Shown: positions 46,694-58,906 of the stretch, piece by piece
Numbering within the stretch: position 1 is the stretch's first letter
Layout: each line of letters opens with the position of its first letter
Origin: Przewalskia tangutica
Lineage: Eukaryota > Streptophyta > Magnoliopsida > Solanales > Solanaceae
Direction: 5' to 3'
Assembly (NCBI GenBank): GCA_029844215.1
Contig: CM056718.1
Coordinates: 80,526,764-80,590,763, forward strand
DNA: 64,000 nucleotides
Translations under genes and position numbers: made by a program
The notes under the pieces: model-generated
Databases searched by the model: none
What the model saw: the letters and a program-made list of their open reading frames with translations, nothing else
What the model was told of the DNA's origin: nothing

Positions 46694-49603
46694 TGTCACG
46701 ACCGACCATGGGCATGGCGGTGCCTTACCGGGCACCATAGTGATACAACATCGGAGAAAAACCAGCGGAAATAAAACATCTGAGATATGAAGCAGGATAA
46801 AGAAAAGCAGGCTAACCAAAGCGGTTGCCTTTTTGCATATATATCTGAAATTTGAGCAGTTACATCCTTTACAACCACACTTGTGATTACAGGACCTCAG
46901 AGTGTAACAACTATGGCCGGGACGGGGCCTCGCCATACCACGAATGTACAAGAACCTACAACTCGAGAAAGCATACAAAAGATAAGCCTCGGAGAAGCGG
47001 AGCTTCCCAATCTGTTGAGCTGTGATCCTATGGCGAGGATCAACAACCGATGTACCTCTACTGCGGCATGAACGCAGCCCGAAGGAGGTCGATCTGCAGT
47101 ACCAAGTATGTGGCGAAAATGCGTAAATGAAATCATAGTAGTCTATATAAAGCAGAGAAATATATGATAGCAAACTACGATTACATAATATGTAGCGATC
47201 CACGTCAAGTCGGGGACTCGCGCCTCAAAGTCATCACTCAAATATAACTATGGGTCGTACGCCAACATCAATCATGCGTGGAACACCTTCCTCATGCCGG
47301 CGATCTACGATAACCACGCGAGTAAATATGAACACGAGTCCCGCTGTGTCGCATAAAACCGTCTGAGGCAATCACGAGGCTAACTACGGATACCAAAGCC
47401 GCATCGTCAAGCGGCCGGGGCAAATGAAAGCCAACTACGGATACCAAAGCCATACCAACAAATCTATATAACCATACCACGAAGCTAACCCGGGCAAGTC
47501 AAAGCCAACTACGGATACCACTGCGCCCGCGTGGTGGCGGGCAATCTGAACTAACTACGGATACCAGCGGAATCACGAGACTTCGTCACAAACTGAGCAG
47601 GGGCAAATCTGAAGGCTAACTACGGATACCAAACCGAATCAGCCACGACCTCGGGGCAAATGCGAAGCAACTACGGATACCAAGCGAATCGGTAAAACCT
47701 CGCGGAGAGCTAGTCCATGGAATAATAATCCGCGAGCGTGCAGTGGAATGCTCGTCACTTTGCCGTGCGTCAAGTAAGATCATAACAAATCAGCCGGCCC
47801 TCGTGAGAAGCAGCAGTGGTATAGAAATACAATACTAGCACGACAAGGCTATCACACGCAAACATAGGCAAGTTACACACAACTCAAGGTACTTTCATTT
47901 TATGCCAAAGTCCAGGTTTTAACCCCAAAGTACTACGTACGTTAAATTCTTTTTAAAAGATCCATTTCTTTTACAAAGGTCACCCGATGCCCGTATTATC
48001 GAAATAGAGTGACTAACATTTTAAGTAAACCAAAACAACTTCCATACTTTCCTTTTAAAACCAAATTAAGACAATACTATGCCTTCTTTTTAGACCAAAA
48101 CACTTCTCCTTTTAAAGTCAAGTTACCATTTTAAAACTAATGATAAAACCATTCTTTTGTTTTCATAAAGTCGTTATAACTAACTTCCCATAAAGTTGTT
48201 ATAACACTTTATGTTTTAAACCAATTTAAGACAAAACCATGTCTTTCTTTTAAACCAAAAACTCTTCAATTCCTCAAGTCTCTTTTCTTTTAGAAACCAC
48301 AAACCATTTCTTTACCTACATAAAGTTGTTATAGCAAACTTCCCATAAAACCGTTATAACACTTTATGTTTTAAACCAACCAAATTCATTTAGCATATGT
48401 ACGTCTACCGTACTACATAGTTCACAACAATCATGCTAGAAAATATAGGAAGAGGTTCACATACCTCGCGACGGTTATCGACAATTAGCAAATAGCTCCA
48501 AAGTACTCTAACCTTGCTCGCCTTTTCCACCCTTCAAGTAGAACACACTACTCGTAGTACTTCAACCTATAATGGTCATAAAACATCTATTAACTTCTAG
48601 ATCCCTTCATAGAATATTTCTAAGTACCAGATTCCTTATTCTACGGAAAATTCGGCGCCTCCCCACACATGACCACGCCGTCTCCTCCTCTAACGAGGCC
48701 TGCTACCAAACCAACAATCCCAGAGGGGGTTACACGTCTAACCGAACGTGTACAATTCTACTCCACAATAATACTACAAGTCTACTGTAAATACAGTCCT
48801 ATGTAAATACAGTTCAATTCTTATCCATAATCATTCTACATATAGTATACTCAACTATACATTACTACCATATGTAATATCCAATTACAATAGGGGGACA
48901 AAGATCATTACCTCGATAAGCCCAAAATTTATCCAAGATTATAAGTCGATCCTGAGCAACGTTTAGCTCCAAATCCTTACGCTCCAACTAGCTCCAAGCA
49001 ACCCTTAGAAGTTTCTAAACTACTTCTCTTAACACTTCAACTCCAAAAAGTAAAGAACACTTAGGCTTTACATAGGGGAGGTTCTTGGGCTAGGGATGTG
49101 AAATCTTTTCTAACTCTTGGTTAATAATCTTCCTAATACACTAAGGGAGAACACTTAAAACTTTAAGAATTTTTGGACAATTTTTGCTCAAGAATCAAGG
49201 CCAAAGCCGAGAACTACAAAGGAAAGGGAGGGAGTTTTGCCTTGGAAAATCTAAGTGTGGGATGATATGAAGTCTTGAACTAGGGGGGTATTTATAGAGG
49301 GATCAAGGGTTAAGATCATAGCAAGTGTGAGGTCTAGATTTAGCTATGTGTGTGTGGGTCCCACTTATCTATCTACTACACAAATATCTTGCAAGACTTT
49401 TGACCAAATGTTTTACCCCTTTAAAATGACAAAAACGTGCAAGCCATCTTGACCACCAATTCGTCCAACATGTGCCACCTAGGGGTGACAAATGTCGCCC
49501 TCCTATTGGTCCAAAATATTTCATCTTCCGAAAATATCTGTAATGCCAAAAATCCGAAAATAAAGTGGGCCCCACAAAACCGTAAATCCTCCCGTGGGCC
49601 CCG
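46694..49603 (-). repeat. Element F 5' LTR, interrupted
   Basis: Collinear with 40806-43795 and very similar from about 47900 to 49600, but the minisatellite half (47340-47700) differs at many CAG/CTG positions. TATA box 49289-49296; splice-donor-like site 48455-48466; dyads near 48164 and 48319. It breaks after 'gtgggccccg' at 49603, where LTR H starts. Confidence 0.88.
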
Positions 49604-51072
49604 TGTCACGACACAATCCCGGGCCCGCGACTGGTGCCTTACCCCGGGCACCCTAGTGATACAACATCAAAGAAAATCAGCGGAAATAAAAACTTAAACA
49701 AAAACAAGATACATCATAAGAAAATAGGCCAACCAAAACGGTCGCCTTCATGTATATATATCAAACCGAGCGATTCTGATCCTTTACAAACCACGCCACA
49801 GCAAGCTACGGACCTCTAGAATGTAACAATATCTATGACGACGGGGCCCGCCATACCCAGAATGTACAAGTAATTACAGCGGGGACTATACCAAAGATAA
49901 GCCTCGAGAAAGCGGAGCTTCCCAAACGTTGTTTGTGATCCTAAAGCGCGGATCCACAACCGATGTACCTCTACCTGCGGCATGAGCGCCACGAAGGAGG
50001 TCGATAACAGTACCAAGTATGTGAAACTGTAAAATACTGTATATGAAATCTTTATAGTATATATAAAGCAGGAGAAATTTATGATAACCAAACTACAGTC
50101 CATAATATATAAACGATCTTGTCAGTCGAGGACTCGCCCTCAAAGTCATTACTCAAGTATAACAATGGGTCTCACGCCCACAACATCAATCATGCGCGTG
50201 GAATACCTTCGCCAGCTGGCGATCTATGATATAAAAGCACGAGGAATGCACATGAACACGAGTCCCACGTGTCCTAATAAAACCGTACGGGGTAAGTACG
50301 AAGGCATAGCCCACTACTAAAACCCACAGTTACAACAAGGTAATAAACAGTATCAAGAGATCTGTCTATACCGCCACATGATCGGCGGCCACTCGCCGCG
50401 CGATATCTAATGTGCGCGTCTAGTCTGGAACTTTCCGCGACTCGCGTAGGCCACTCGATGGCCCGCGTGAGGTATTCCTCGCATCGAGGTAGCTACTCCC
50501 GACAACTTCACGGACTCGCGATCGCGTAGCCACATAGACCGCGTGACCATAAAGGTCGCACACTAACTGGAACTCTCGTAGCTCGCGCATAGGCCACGCA
50601 CCGCGTAGGTATTCTAGAATCATAGGTCATACAGACACTTTGAGTCTACCCCGCGTGGAGCGACTTAACCGGAATCATGTCAAGAGGTGAGTGATATAAT
50701 ACTAACATATGACTTATCGTTAAACAACATAAGCACAACAAGGAAAACCCCTTTACACAAACATCACAAGATACTAACACACGTAGCATCCTAACATGTT
50801 TACTTATCAAATCAACAAGAAAGTATTACAAGTGTCATAACAACCGTACTAACAATACTATACAACCAAACCACGAAGCTGACACGGGGCCAGTACGAGG
50901 GCTAATTACCAGGTACCAAGGCCGTATCACGAGATTCGTCACTAAACTGATCGGGGCAAGTGCGAGGGCTAACTACCAGGTACCAAGGCCGAATCAGCCA
51001 TGAGACGGGGCGGTCTGGCCACCACCACGGATACGAGGCGGAATCAGTATAACCTCATGGAGAGCTAACTTT
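49604..51072 (-). repeat. Element H 3' LTR, left part
   Basis: It begins TGTCACGACAC. It belongs to the same LTR family as solo LTR E ('ggactataccaaagataagc', GC-rich block at 50390-50660). Near the end it has two to three minisatellite units (50870-51050). It is cut at 51072 by element G and continues at 61709: 'ggagagcta' here and 'tccatggaataa' there are adjacent in LTR F (41875-41895). Confidence 0.85.
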
Positions 51073-51854
51073 TGTCACGACCCGACCCAGGGGCCGCGAC
51101 TAGTACCCTACTGGGGTACCCTGTCAGGTATATGTCAGAGAATAGCAGCGGAACATAACACAACACATAACATCATAAAAAGGGTAATACATATCGCGGT
51201 AGATAAAGTGTCGCTTCCATAAACATACTTAACCAAAGTATTTATAATACAACTGGTTCTTATAGCCCAAAACACATAGGTGGCCACAGACCTCTAAAGA
51301 TAACAACTGTGGCGGGACAGGGCCCCGCCATACCCCTGAATGTACAAAATACCTATAGCATCAGGGAAATATCCGTACCGATAAATAAGCTTAGGAGGAA
51401 TGACTTCGACAGGAATAGTGATCCTAGAGCGAGGATCCTCAATCGCTTACCCTACTGCGGCATGAGCAGCCCGGGAAGGGGTCGATTACACAATATGTAC
51501 CAAATGCGTAAAGGGGAAAAATCGTAATATGATATCATAAGTCTAAAAGCAAGTTGGAGTCATGAAAGACAATAAAATACCTTTTACTGTGCCTTACTAA
51601 CAATGAGAGTGACAAGTATATATGTATAATACTGTATAAAGTAGGAGGCTCATGATCAAAGCGGTACCTCGCCCGTAGTATCAATAAAACCATCCTACTC
51701 ACGGGACTATTTCACCCGCGTGGGTCCCGTGGACCGCGTAGTCTTTCTCGCGCATCATTTGTACCGCCGGCATGGGACTATTTCACCCGCATAAGCCCAT
51801 AAGGACTCGCATGAGGTATTCCTCGCATCATGGGTAGCAAATCCACGGAACATG

Positions 51855-52168
51855 TGGTATAACGATCTTGGGGACTTTCCCCTCAGATATACTCTTACCA
51901 CAGGCGGATGGTATAACGATCTTGGGGTGTACCTCGGATATACTTTTACCTTTGGGCGGATGGTATAACGATCTTGGGGCTTGCCCCTCAGATATACTCT
52001 TATACTGGTGCAGATGGTATAACGATCTTGGATCTGCCCCTCAGATATACTCTTACACTGGAGAAGGTGGTATGACGATCTTGGGGCTTGCCCCTCAGAC
52101 ATACTCTTACCCTGGAGAAGGTGGTATAACGATCTTGGGGTTTGCCCCTCAGATATACTCTTACCCTA
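51855..52168. repeat. Six-unit minisatellite in element G 3' LTR
   Basis: Units of about 53-55 bp contain 'tggtataacgatcttgggg' and 'cctcagatatactcttac'. The other LTR has the same six units at 59690-60008, so the array predates this insertion. Confidence 0.88.
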
Positions 52169-53456
52169 ACTCAAACTGTCATCATATCATAATCATAATT
52201 AAGTTAAGAAAACTTATAACTTCTTATTAGTCTTGTTCATATACCCTCTCATTTTAGTTTTCTTAAGGCACTTAACCATATCTTTAATAAAAGAATCAGG
52301 AGTTTAACCCAGTACTATATACTTCAACTCTTTTGAAAATGACTCTTCTTTATACATAAAAACCTTTGGGCAATTGATACCTTAAAATCAAGTTGCCTCT
52401 CCATATACTTATCTTATTTAGAGTAAATCTCTTCTCATTAACCTTTTATGAAGCTAATAAACCAACTTCCCATAAAGTTGTTATATTAACTCTACACTTT
52501 AGTAAAATCATACTTTTCCCCTAACTAAGGGAATTATACATTCTTAAAATGAAACAAGTCATTATGTACTTAAAGCAGTAAGAATACCAAATGTTGTCGT
52601 CTACCGTACTACATAGTTTAATCTATTCATGCTCAAGAGATAGGAAAACTTCACATACCTCTTTGGTCAATCCACTTGCTAGGTCAACTACCATGAGTAA
52701 TATTTCAACCTATAATAACCATGATATGTTCATTAACCTCTAATTTCAATGTAGAATAATCTAACTCAAAGCCACTAAATTCTACGGAAAATTGGGCAGC
52801 ATTTCCCTTGTTTCTACATACTTTGCCACCTTTCTCAAGGCCGAATTTATCATCCAAATGCCTCATTCAAGGCTCAACAATCCAACAATGCAAAGGGGAT
52901 TACACACCCAAACTAATTCTGCCCCACAAGGTACAATAATTCATTTTAACAAGTTTAAGGTAGTTTTTAGGCTACAACATGCTCATTTGTTCTTTTAACC
53001 AATCCTTTCATATCCCAACCACATTTCTCACATGCAATCAATCCAAGGGCATTATTTCAAACTAAAAGTTCTTCCTACTTAACATGCAATACCAAATACC
53101 AACTATAAAAGAAGAATGGTTACCTTAGAGCTTTTAGCCAATTTACTCCAACAATTGCTAGCCTCTACTCCAAGAATATCACCACAATAGTCTTCACACG
53201 CTTGTAATAACCCTTCCTTCCTATCACACTTTTCATATTTTCTTTAGGCTTAGAATTTCTCTTGGAAACTTAGAGAGAAGGGAGAGCTAAAGCTTTAGAG
53301 AGAGAGGGAAATTGGAAGATGACCAAGTCTTCAAGACTTGGTCAATATATTGCATGCAAGAAATCAGATGGGGGGGGGGACACTTGTCACCCTCCCAAGG
53401 TCTTTTAAAAGAAAAATCTGACTTTTCTAAGTTTTTCCGCCCAAAAATCCCGCCTC

Positions 53457-53592
53457 GGCGCCGCGGCGCTGAAACCTCCGCAGGCTCTCTGAACTTTCGG
53501 CGCCGCGGCCCTGCTGTCCTGGCGCCGCGGCGCTGCAACTTCAGCGACCCCTCAGTACTTTAGGCGCCGCGGCCCTGCATCCGGCGCCGCGG
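53457..53592. promoter_or_regulatory. Cluster of five GGCGCCGCGG motifs in LTR G
   Basis: The exact 10-mer GGCGCCGCGG starts at 53457, 53499, 53521, 53563 and 53583 (spacings 42, 22, 42, 20). It is an island of CpG in an otherwise AT-rich LTR, about 110-250 bp upstream of the likely TATA box on the sense strand. The copy in the 5' LTR (61288-61425) is partly degraded. The role is unknown. Confidence 0.7.
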
Positions 53593-53903
53593 CCCTGCCC
53601 CCTTTGCCTGAAACGCATTTCTGCCCGACTGCGCGCTGAACTTTTAACTCTCATAACTTTCTACTACGACATCCTATCGATGAACGGTTGGTTGCGTTGG
53701 AATCTAGACTCAACGAACTACGCCCTAGGCCTTTAAAATACTTAGGAACTCTCAATGAATCGGGTCATAACCCGCCTCAAAGTTGACTAAAACCCGTCCG
53801 GAATAATCCGTCAACCTATCCTTTGAAAATTTTAAGTCTTACATGCTTTTAAATGCGCTCTCATCGTGAGGTCAGAACTACGGTATAACATTCTCCCCTT
53901 AGA

Positions 53904-53922
53904 AACATTCGTCCCGAATGTT
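53904..53922. promoter_or_regulatory. PPT and adjacent inverted repeat, element G
   Basis: AACATTCGTCCCGAATGTT, perfect 8-bp arms, directly internal to the PPT (complement of ttctccccttag, 53891-53902). Confidence 0.72.
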
Positions 53923-54070
53923 CCTTCTAAACTTACTCAAATCATATTATCGACATAGACCCTCTCAACTACTCTTTTGCAAAAATAAGGAAGCTCACGA
54001 GCCCTGACATACTTAAGCGAAATTACTAAATCAAAACTAACAAGCGGGAAAGTAGGTTACCAGGTATAGG

Positions 54071-54226
54071 GAATAAGTGAGGATACTTCTTCATCATATC
54101 GTCCTCTGCTTCCCATGTCATTTCCTCCCTATTTTCGTTCCGCCATAGCACCTTGACGGAAGCCACATCTTTCGTTCGAAGTCGCCTAACCTGACGATCG
54201 AGTATCGCTATGGGACTCTCCTCATA
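54071..54226 (-). pseudogene. Element G chromodomain (C-terminus of polyprotein)
   Basis: Residues 28-79 of the open frame 54307-54026 read SYEESPIAILDRQVRRLR, then VASVKVLWRNENREEMTWEA, then KKYPHLF. This is the chromodomain-like tail of Tekay/Del-type chromoviruses. In the family it is thought to direct integration to chromatin with particular histone marks. The polyprotein stops at 54026 after a short tail. The domain itself is open; it is joined to the integrase across a frame break near 54300. Confidence 0.87.
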
Positions 54227-54249
54227 CGATAACTCCTCTGTCACTTGGA

Positions 54250-55340
54250 CATCCTGAACCGAGTTCACTCTAGATGGATCTCGATACATTTCACAACATA
54301 GACACATGAAAAACTGGATGCACCGCCTCCAAATCGGACGGAAGATCTAACTCATAGGCAACCTTGCCTACCCTACGGACAATCTGATACGGCCCAATGT
54401 ACCTTGGGCTAAGCTTCCCCTTCTTTCCAAATCTCATTCGCCGCCGTGGCGTACTTTAGAAAAACCCAATCATCTATCTTGAATTCCAAGTGTCGGCGCC
54501 GATGATCTGCATCGACTTTTGCCGACTACGGTAGCCAACAATCGCTCTGGATAAGCTTCACCTTATCCACTTTCTGTGAACTAAGTCGCCCGACTAATGA
54601 ACTTCTCCCACCTCGAACCAGACTATCGGTGACTGCACTTCCTCCGTATAAGGCCTCGTAAGGCGCCATCGAATCTTGGAATGGTAGCTATTGTTATAAG
54701 CAAACTCCACGAGGTAAATGATCCTCCCAGCTACCCTTGAACTCGATAACACAAGCCATGACATATCCTCAAGTGTATGCGGATAGTGCGCTCGGCTGTC
54801 CGTCGATCACGGGGATGAAGCAGTCTTGAGACTCACTATGTCCCTAATCCCTTCGAAAAGACCTCCAGAAATTAGCGAAGCGGGCTCCTCTATCGATATA
54901 ATCGACACGGGACTCGTGCGGTCTCACAATCTCTCTAATATATAATCGGCATAGTCCCGGTGAAAACGTCGTTACGGCCAGGAAGGAAATGGGCTGATTT
55001 CGTCAGCCTGTCGACAATCACCCAAATGGAATCATGCTTCCTCTAAGTGGTAGGTAGCCCTGTAATAAAATCCATATTTATCACCTCCCACTTCCAAATC
55101 GGAATATCAATGGCCTGCAACAGCCCAGCGAACCGGTGCTCAATCTTAACTCTGGCGACAATTCGGGCGCGTGCCACGAACTCGCATGGCGTCCTCTTTA
55201 GGCCGTCCCACCAATACACGCATCGAGGTCATGGTACATCTTAGTCGACCCGGATGAATAGAATAACGAGCACCGTGTGCCTCACGAAATCGATGGCGAA
55301 GTCTGTCACATCGGGAACACAACCTGGCCGCCCTCAAATC
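54250..55340 (-). pseudogene. Element G integrase, frameshifted
   Basis: The enzyme joins element cDNA to the chromosome. The N-terminal zinc domain is present in pieces: EAHGARYSIHPG (about 55250-55290) supplies the two His, and Cys residues follow near 55170. The core starts with WEVINMDFI (near 55080, first catalytic Asp) and continues VIVDRLTKSAHFLP (about 55000). Later come YIREIVRPH (about 54940) and MAPYEALYGG (about 54660). The GPY module GPYQIVRRVGKVAYELDLP lies near 54340-54400 and leads to HPVFHVSML. There are many frame changes and an in-frame stop after SML. Element F retains only the second half of this gene. Confidence 0.85.
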
Positions 55341-55579
55341 TTAGCACCCCATCAGGTGCTACCTCAAACAGACTCTTCTCCTTCTGAACAGCGGCATCTC
55401 GGTACCGTACCAAAATCGGATCCTCATACTGTCGCCTCTTTACCTCCTCAACGATAGAAGACTCGGCAACCTCTCGAACCCGAATTCCCTCACTATCAGA
55501 ATCAACCAAACGAACCCCAAGGCTCGCTAGCTGATGTAACTCTCGGACCATATCCCTCTTCCCTGGCTGAACATCAGAC

Positions 55580-56272
55580 AGACTACCCATCGACCTGCGA
55601 CTAAGGGCATCTGCAACCACATTGGCCTTCCCTGGGTGGTATAGAATATCAACATCGTAATCCTTAAGTAGCTCCAACCACCGTCTGCGCATGAGTTCGG
55701 CTCCTGCGGTGAAGATGTCTTTGGAGACTCTTGTGGTCTGTGTAAATGTCCACATGAAGTCCATATAAATAATGCCTCCAGATCTTTAAGGCATGAATCA
55801 CCGCTGCCAACTCCAAGTCATGCGTGTGATAGTTATTCTCATGCTTCCTAAGCTGTCGAGATGCAAAAGCTATAACTCTGCCGTGCTGCATCAGCACGCA
55901 CCCAAGCCCGACACCTGATGCGTCACAATAAACCACATATCCATCTAAGCCCTCTGGAAGAGTAAGAACTGGGGCGGTCGTCAACTTCTCCTTTAGCAAC
56001 TGGAAACTTTCCTCACAAATATCCGTCCACCGGAACATAGCTGCCTTCTGAGTTAGCTTAGTCAAAGGTGCTGAAATAGAAGCAAACTTCTCTACAAACC
56101 TCCGATAATAACCTGCAAGGCCCAAAAAGCTGCGCACCTCCGTCGGTGTAGTGGGTCTGGGCCAAGTCTTGACTGCCTCAATCTTAGCTGTATCAACCCG
56201 AATACCGTCGGCCCCGATAACATGTCCTAAGAAAGCCACGGCGTCAACGAACTCGCGCCGAGAACTTGGCAT
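55580..56272 (-). pseudogene. Element G RNase H domain and RT thumb
   Basis: The frame from 56272 opens with FLGHVIGADGIRVD, FLGLAGYYRRFV and APLTKLT, the connection part of gypsy RT. RNase H follows with catalytic Asp117 in YCDASGVG (about 55924), Glu154 in HDLELAAVIHAL (about 55813) and Asp179 in DIYTDHKSL (about 55738). A frameshift just after this leads to the next open frame, with RRRWLELLKDYDVDILYHPG and ADALSRR. It degrades the RNA strand during cDNA synthesis. All three metal-binding residues are intact. Confidence 0.92.
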
Positions 56273-56997
56273 CTGTTGCGGTCTCGGAGGACTCTGTCTA
56301 CCGTCCTCAAATGATCTGTATGCTCCTGCTCTGTGCCCGAATATACCAAGATATCATCGATAAACACTATAACGAACATATCCAAGAATGGCCTGAACAC
56401 CCTATTCATCAAATCCATGAATACTGCTAGGGCGTTGGTCAACCCGAAAGACATCACTCTGAACTCATAGTGCCCATACCGGGTCCTGAATGCAGTCTTT
56501 GGGATATCTATCTCTCTAACTCGTACCTGATGGTAACCAGACCGCATGTCTATCTTGGAAAAACACTTTGCACCCTGTAACTGGTCAAACAAATCGTCAA
56601 TCCCGGGGAGGGGATATCTGTTCTTGATAGTTACCTTGTTCAGCTGCCTGTAATCAATACACATACGCAGCGTCCCATCCTTCTTCTTTACAAATAACAC
56701 CGGTGCTCCCCAGGGAGAAACACTTGGCCTAATAAAGCCTTTCTCCAGCAAATCTTTCAGCTGGTCCTTGACTCCTTATTTCGGCGGGTGCCATCCTGTA
56801 TGGCGGAATAGATATCGGTCAGTATCTGGCGCCAAGTCAATGCAAAACTCAATCTCCCTTTCAGGAGGGATACCCGGAAGCTCATCTGGGAATACGTCTG
56901 GAAACTCTCTAACGACCGGAACTGACTGAAGGTCCGGTACCTCGGCCTCAGTGTCGAATACCCAAACCATATGATAGATGTACCCTTTCCGCACCAT
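56227..56997 (-). pseudogene. Element G reverse transcriptase
   Basis: RNA-dependent DNA polymerase acting in the cytoplasmic particle. The leading part (56997-56776) has EFPDVFPDELPGIPPEREIE, then a frame break near 56760. The main frame (56751-56227) has PWGAPVLFVKKKDGTLRMCI, YRQLNKVTIKNRYPLP, FSKIDMRSGYHQVRV (catalytic Asp68, about 56550), SFGLTNALAVFMDLMNRVF and the active site FIDDILVYS (Asp132-133, about 56355). LTNALAVF replaces the usual TNAP, with Leu for Pro. The fingers-palm part is well preserved, consistent with a recent insertion; the frame ends before the thumb, which continues in the frame from 56272. Confidence 0.94.
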
Positions 56998-57025
56998 CTT
57001 CCTAGTCTTGAGGTAAGAAATAAAC

Positions 57026-57385
57026 TTACCCCTCGGCGATCACGGATATTCCTTCCACTCGATAGCAGGCTCGTAGAAGCCGAACTAATCTCTCTCTATA
57101 GTCCACGTTGGCATAGCAAGATGCTAGCCAATCCATACCCATAATCACATCAAAGTCTGTCATATCCAACTCTATCAAGTCGGCTAGAGTCTGACGGCTA
57201 TCTATAGTCACAAGACAAGCCTTATACACTCGCTCAGCTACCACTGAATCACCTACTGGCGTAGACACCTCAAAAGGTCTTATGGACTCGGGCTCTATCC
57301 CTATTCTACTGGCAATATGAGGAGATATGTAGGACAAGGTAGAACCTGGATCTATCAAAGCATATACATCACAGCAAGAAACCAA
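57026..57385 (-). pseudogene. Element G aspartic protease
   Basis: Cuts the Gag-Pol polyprotein; works as a dimer. The frame is open for 119 residues with ALIDPGSTLSYISP (catalytic Asp, DPGS in place of the usual D(S/T)G, as often seen in this clade) near 57350, and DFDVIMGMDWLA with the second conserved region near 57140. It lies directly downstream of gag (GRGRSW, then RNRIYAMSK) and upstream of the RT frame, in the expected order. The domain is uninterrupted, but the frame is not continuous with gag or RT. Confidence 0.9.
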
Positions 57386-57474
57386 TAATGTACTGTGGCG
57401 ACATCGGCGACGCCTCGCAGTCTGTCATTTGGACATAGCATATATGCGGTTACGAGGACCGCTAGAATCGAACC

Positions 57475-58719
57475 CTACCACGACCTGCCGCGGCCTGGCC
57501 CATAAGTACCACGCCCTCGGCGTCTAACCATCGAAGATGAAGATCCGACAACGAACCCGTCGGTGAACCGTAATGCTCCGCCGCCTGGGGCGGACAATCC
57601 TTCTTGGATGGCCTGGCGCACAAGAGTAACATGATCTCGAACCCATACGGCTTTTCGCCGGATGAGACCTACCGCGTCGAGCATGCAGAAGTAGGTGGTC
57701 TCGATTGGTCTTTGGTCTCTGCCTCGCGAAAACGGCGTCCACGGAGCCACGACTGCTCTGAATAACCTGCGATCGGACCTCCTGCGGAAAAGCGTGAAGG
57801 AGCACTCTGTGCTGGCTGGAAGGTGGATCTAGTCTGCTTCTTGCCCGCCTCAAAAGCGCCACGAGAACCCGATGTCACAGCCTCTTGGTGGCCCAAATCT
57901 AGCCGATCTGTCTCTCTGTCCTCAATCCGCGTAAATGCGCTGCGTCTGGCAATATCCATCCACTGGTGAAGAGCCACCCCAAGCATCACGATGTCGTGTG
58001 ACGGTCTAGTCCCATCACGTATCTATGAACCACATGCGCCATATCGGCTACAATGGTGTGTGCATGCTCGGCCAGGAGTCAAACTCGGTGTACTCACGAT
58101 AGTCCTCCGTCGTCTCAAGGTCAAGAACCTATCTACGGGCTCTCCTCGCCTCGGAGGCAAGAAGTGGTCTAAGGCGCCTCTGTGAACTCCTCTCCCAGTG
58201 GGAGAGCATCCTCACCGCCTCGACAATACCCGTGACTCAAACGGTTCAACGCAATGCTATGCGTAACGGTAAAGCTAGTATAACAGACTCAGTCTCTGAT
58301 GCCCTAAGAACCTGCATGGTCCGCTGTAACTGTCGGACAAACTCCTGCGGATCCTCATCGAATCTCGAACCATAGAACTCGGGTGGGTGACAACCCAAGA
58401 AATCCCGAATCCGTAAACTGTCGGCTCTAGGGTTGGCGCTGCTCTGTCGGCCTTTGCCACGCCACTATCTTTGGTCGATGGCGAATCTGTTCCCCGTAAT
58501 CTCTGTACTCAGGCCCTGACTGTGGGATTTGAGGCTCGTCAGCGGTCTCGATGGCGCGTCCGCTGCCTCGAACTCTGCTGAGGCTGGCGACGACGTGGAA
58601 CTTCGCCGCCCTAAACATCATCTCCGTGGGGTGGGCACGTGCCTCGTGACTCTCCGCGTCCCACTAGCGGCACCGCCGGTGCCTTGCCGCCGGGCGTGGT
58701 TGCCTTGCGTGGAGGCATA
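57475..58719 (-). pseudogene. gag: Element G gag, frameshifted
   Basis: It starts with the ATG at 58719 (MPPRKAT). The capsid is recognisable only by short matches and alignment with F. The nucleocapsid region near 57590-57631 reads CYSCAPGHPRR, a knuckle with the His one residue early and no final Cys in that frame. The end is rich in RGRG (57480-57500). At least five frame breaks occur in this GC-rich, CAG/CTG-rich part, whereas RT has very few. Since the LTRs are nearly alike, part of this damage may be sequencing error rather than decay. Confidence 0.85.
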
Positions 58720-58906
58720 ACTGATACATAAAGAAAAACATCAGGGGAGATTCAACCTATAACTCAGCTCTATTGCACGATCTTAGAGTGAAAGAATGGA
58801 AACCAATCCTAAATATCCTGCGACCTCACGATTATAGATGTGGTGCAACACACCGATAATCAAGACTCTACTAGACACGGTGCGTGGACACTTTCCGAGG
58901 ACTAAG

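Larger units (their letters stand above)
40806..49603 (-). mobile_element. Element F: pol-deleted Ty3/gypsy element, 5' LTR interrupted
   Basis: LTRs at 40806-44014 and 46694-49603 enclose a 2.68 kb internal region with PBS, gag relic, the family's non-coding segment, half an integrase, and a PPT. F sits in element D. Its 5' LTR is cut by element H at 49604, and its last few hundred bases should lie beyond 64000. It keeps an integrase piece that A and B lack, so it is intermediate between full-length G and the gag-only elements. Confidence 0.87.
51073..53890 (-). repeat. Element G 3' LTR
   Basis: 2818 bp, TGTCACGACCC to TATAACA. It includes a six-unit minisatellite (51855-52168), a weak dyad (52447-52505), a splice-donor-like site 52649-52660 (AGGTATGTGAAG), a possible TATA box (53343-53350) and a GC-box cluster (53457-53592). 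The LTR family is distinct from the others in the window. Confidence 0.93.

Noticed and set aside
46679..47203. 174-residue open frame on the minus strand
   Set aside because: It lies wholly in the end of LTR F and parallels frames in other LTRs by shared sequence. It has no domain and is not conserved in A or B.
51855..52168. Regular repeats with spacers that could suggest a CRISPR array
   Set aside because: Units are contiguous and degenerate, lie inside an LTR and recur in the partner LTR; the setting is a plant genome.
52792..52998. 68-residue open frame, nearly identical at 60639-60845
   Set aside because: It is duplicated only because it lies in both LTRs of element G. It runs antisense to the element and has no domain.
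53287..53563. Open frames on both strands over the GC-rich block, which could look like a CpG-island gene
   Set aside because: GC-rich sequence lacks stops by composition; the block is inside an LTR with degraded repeats in the other copy.
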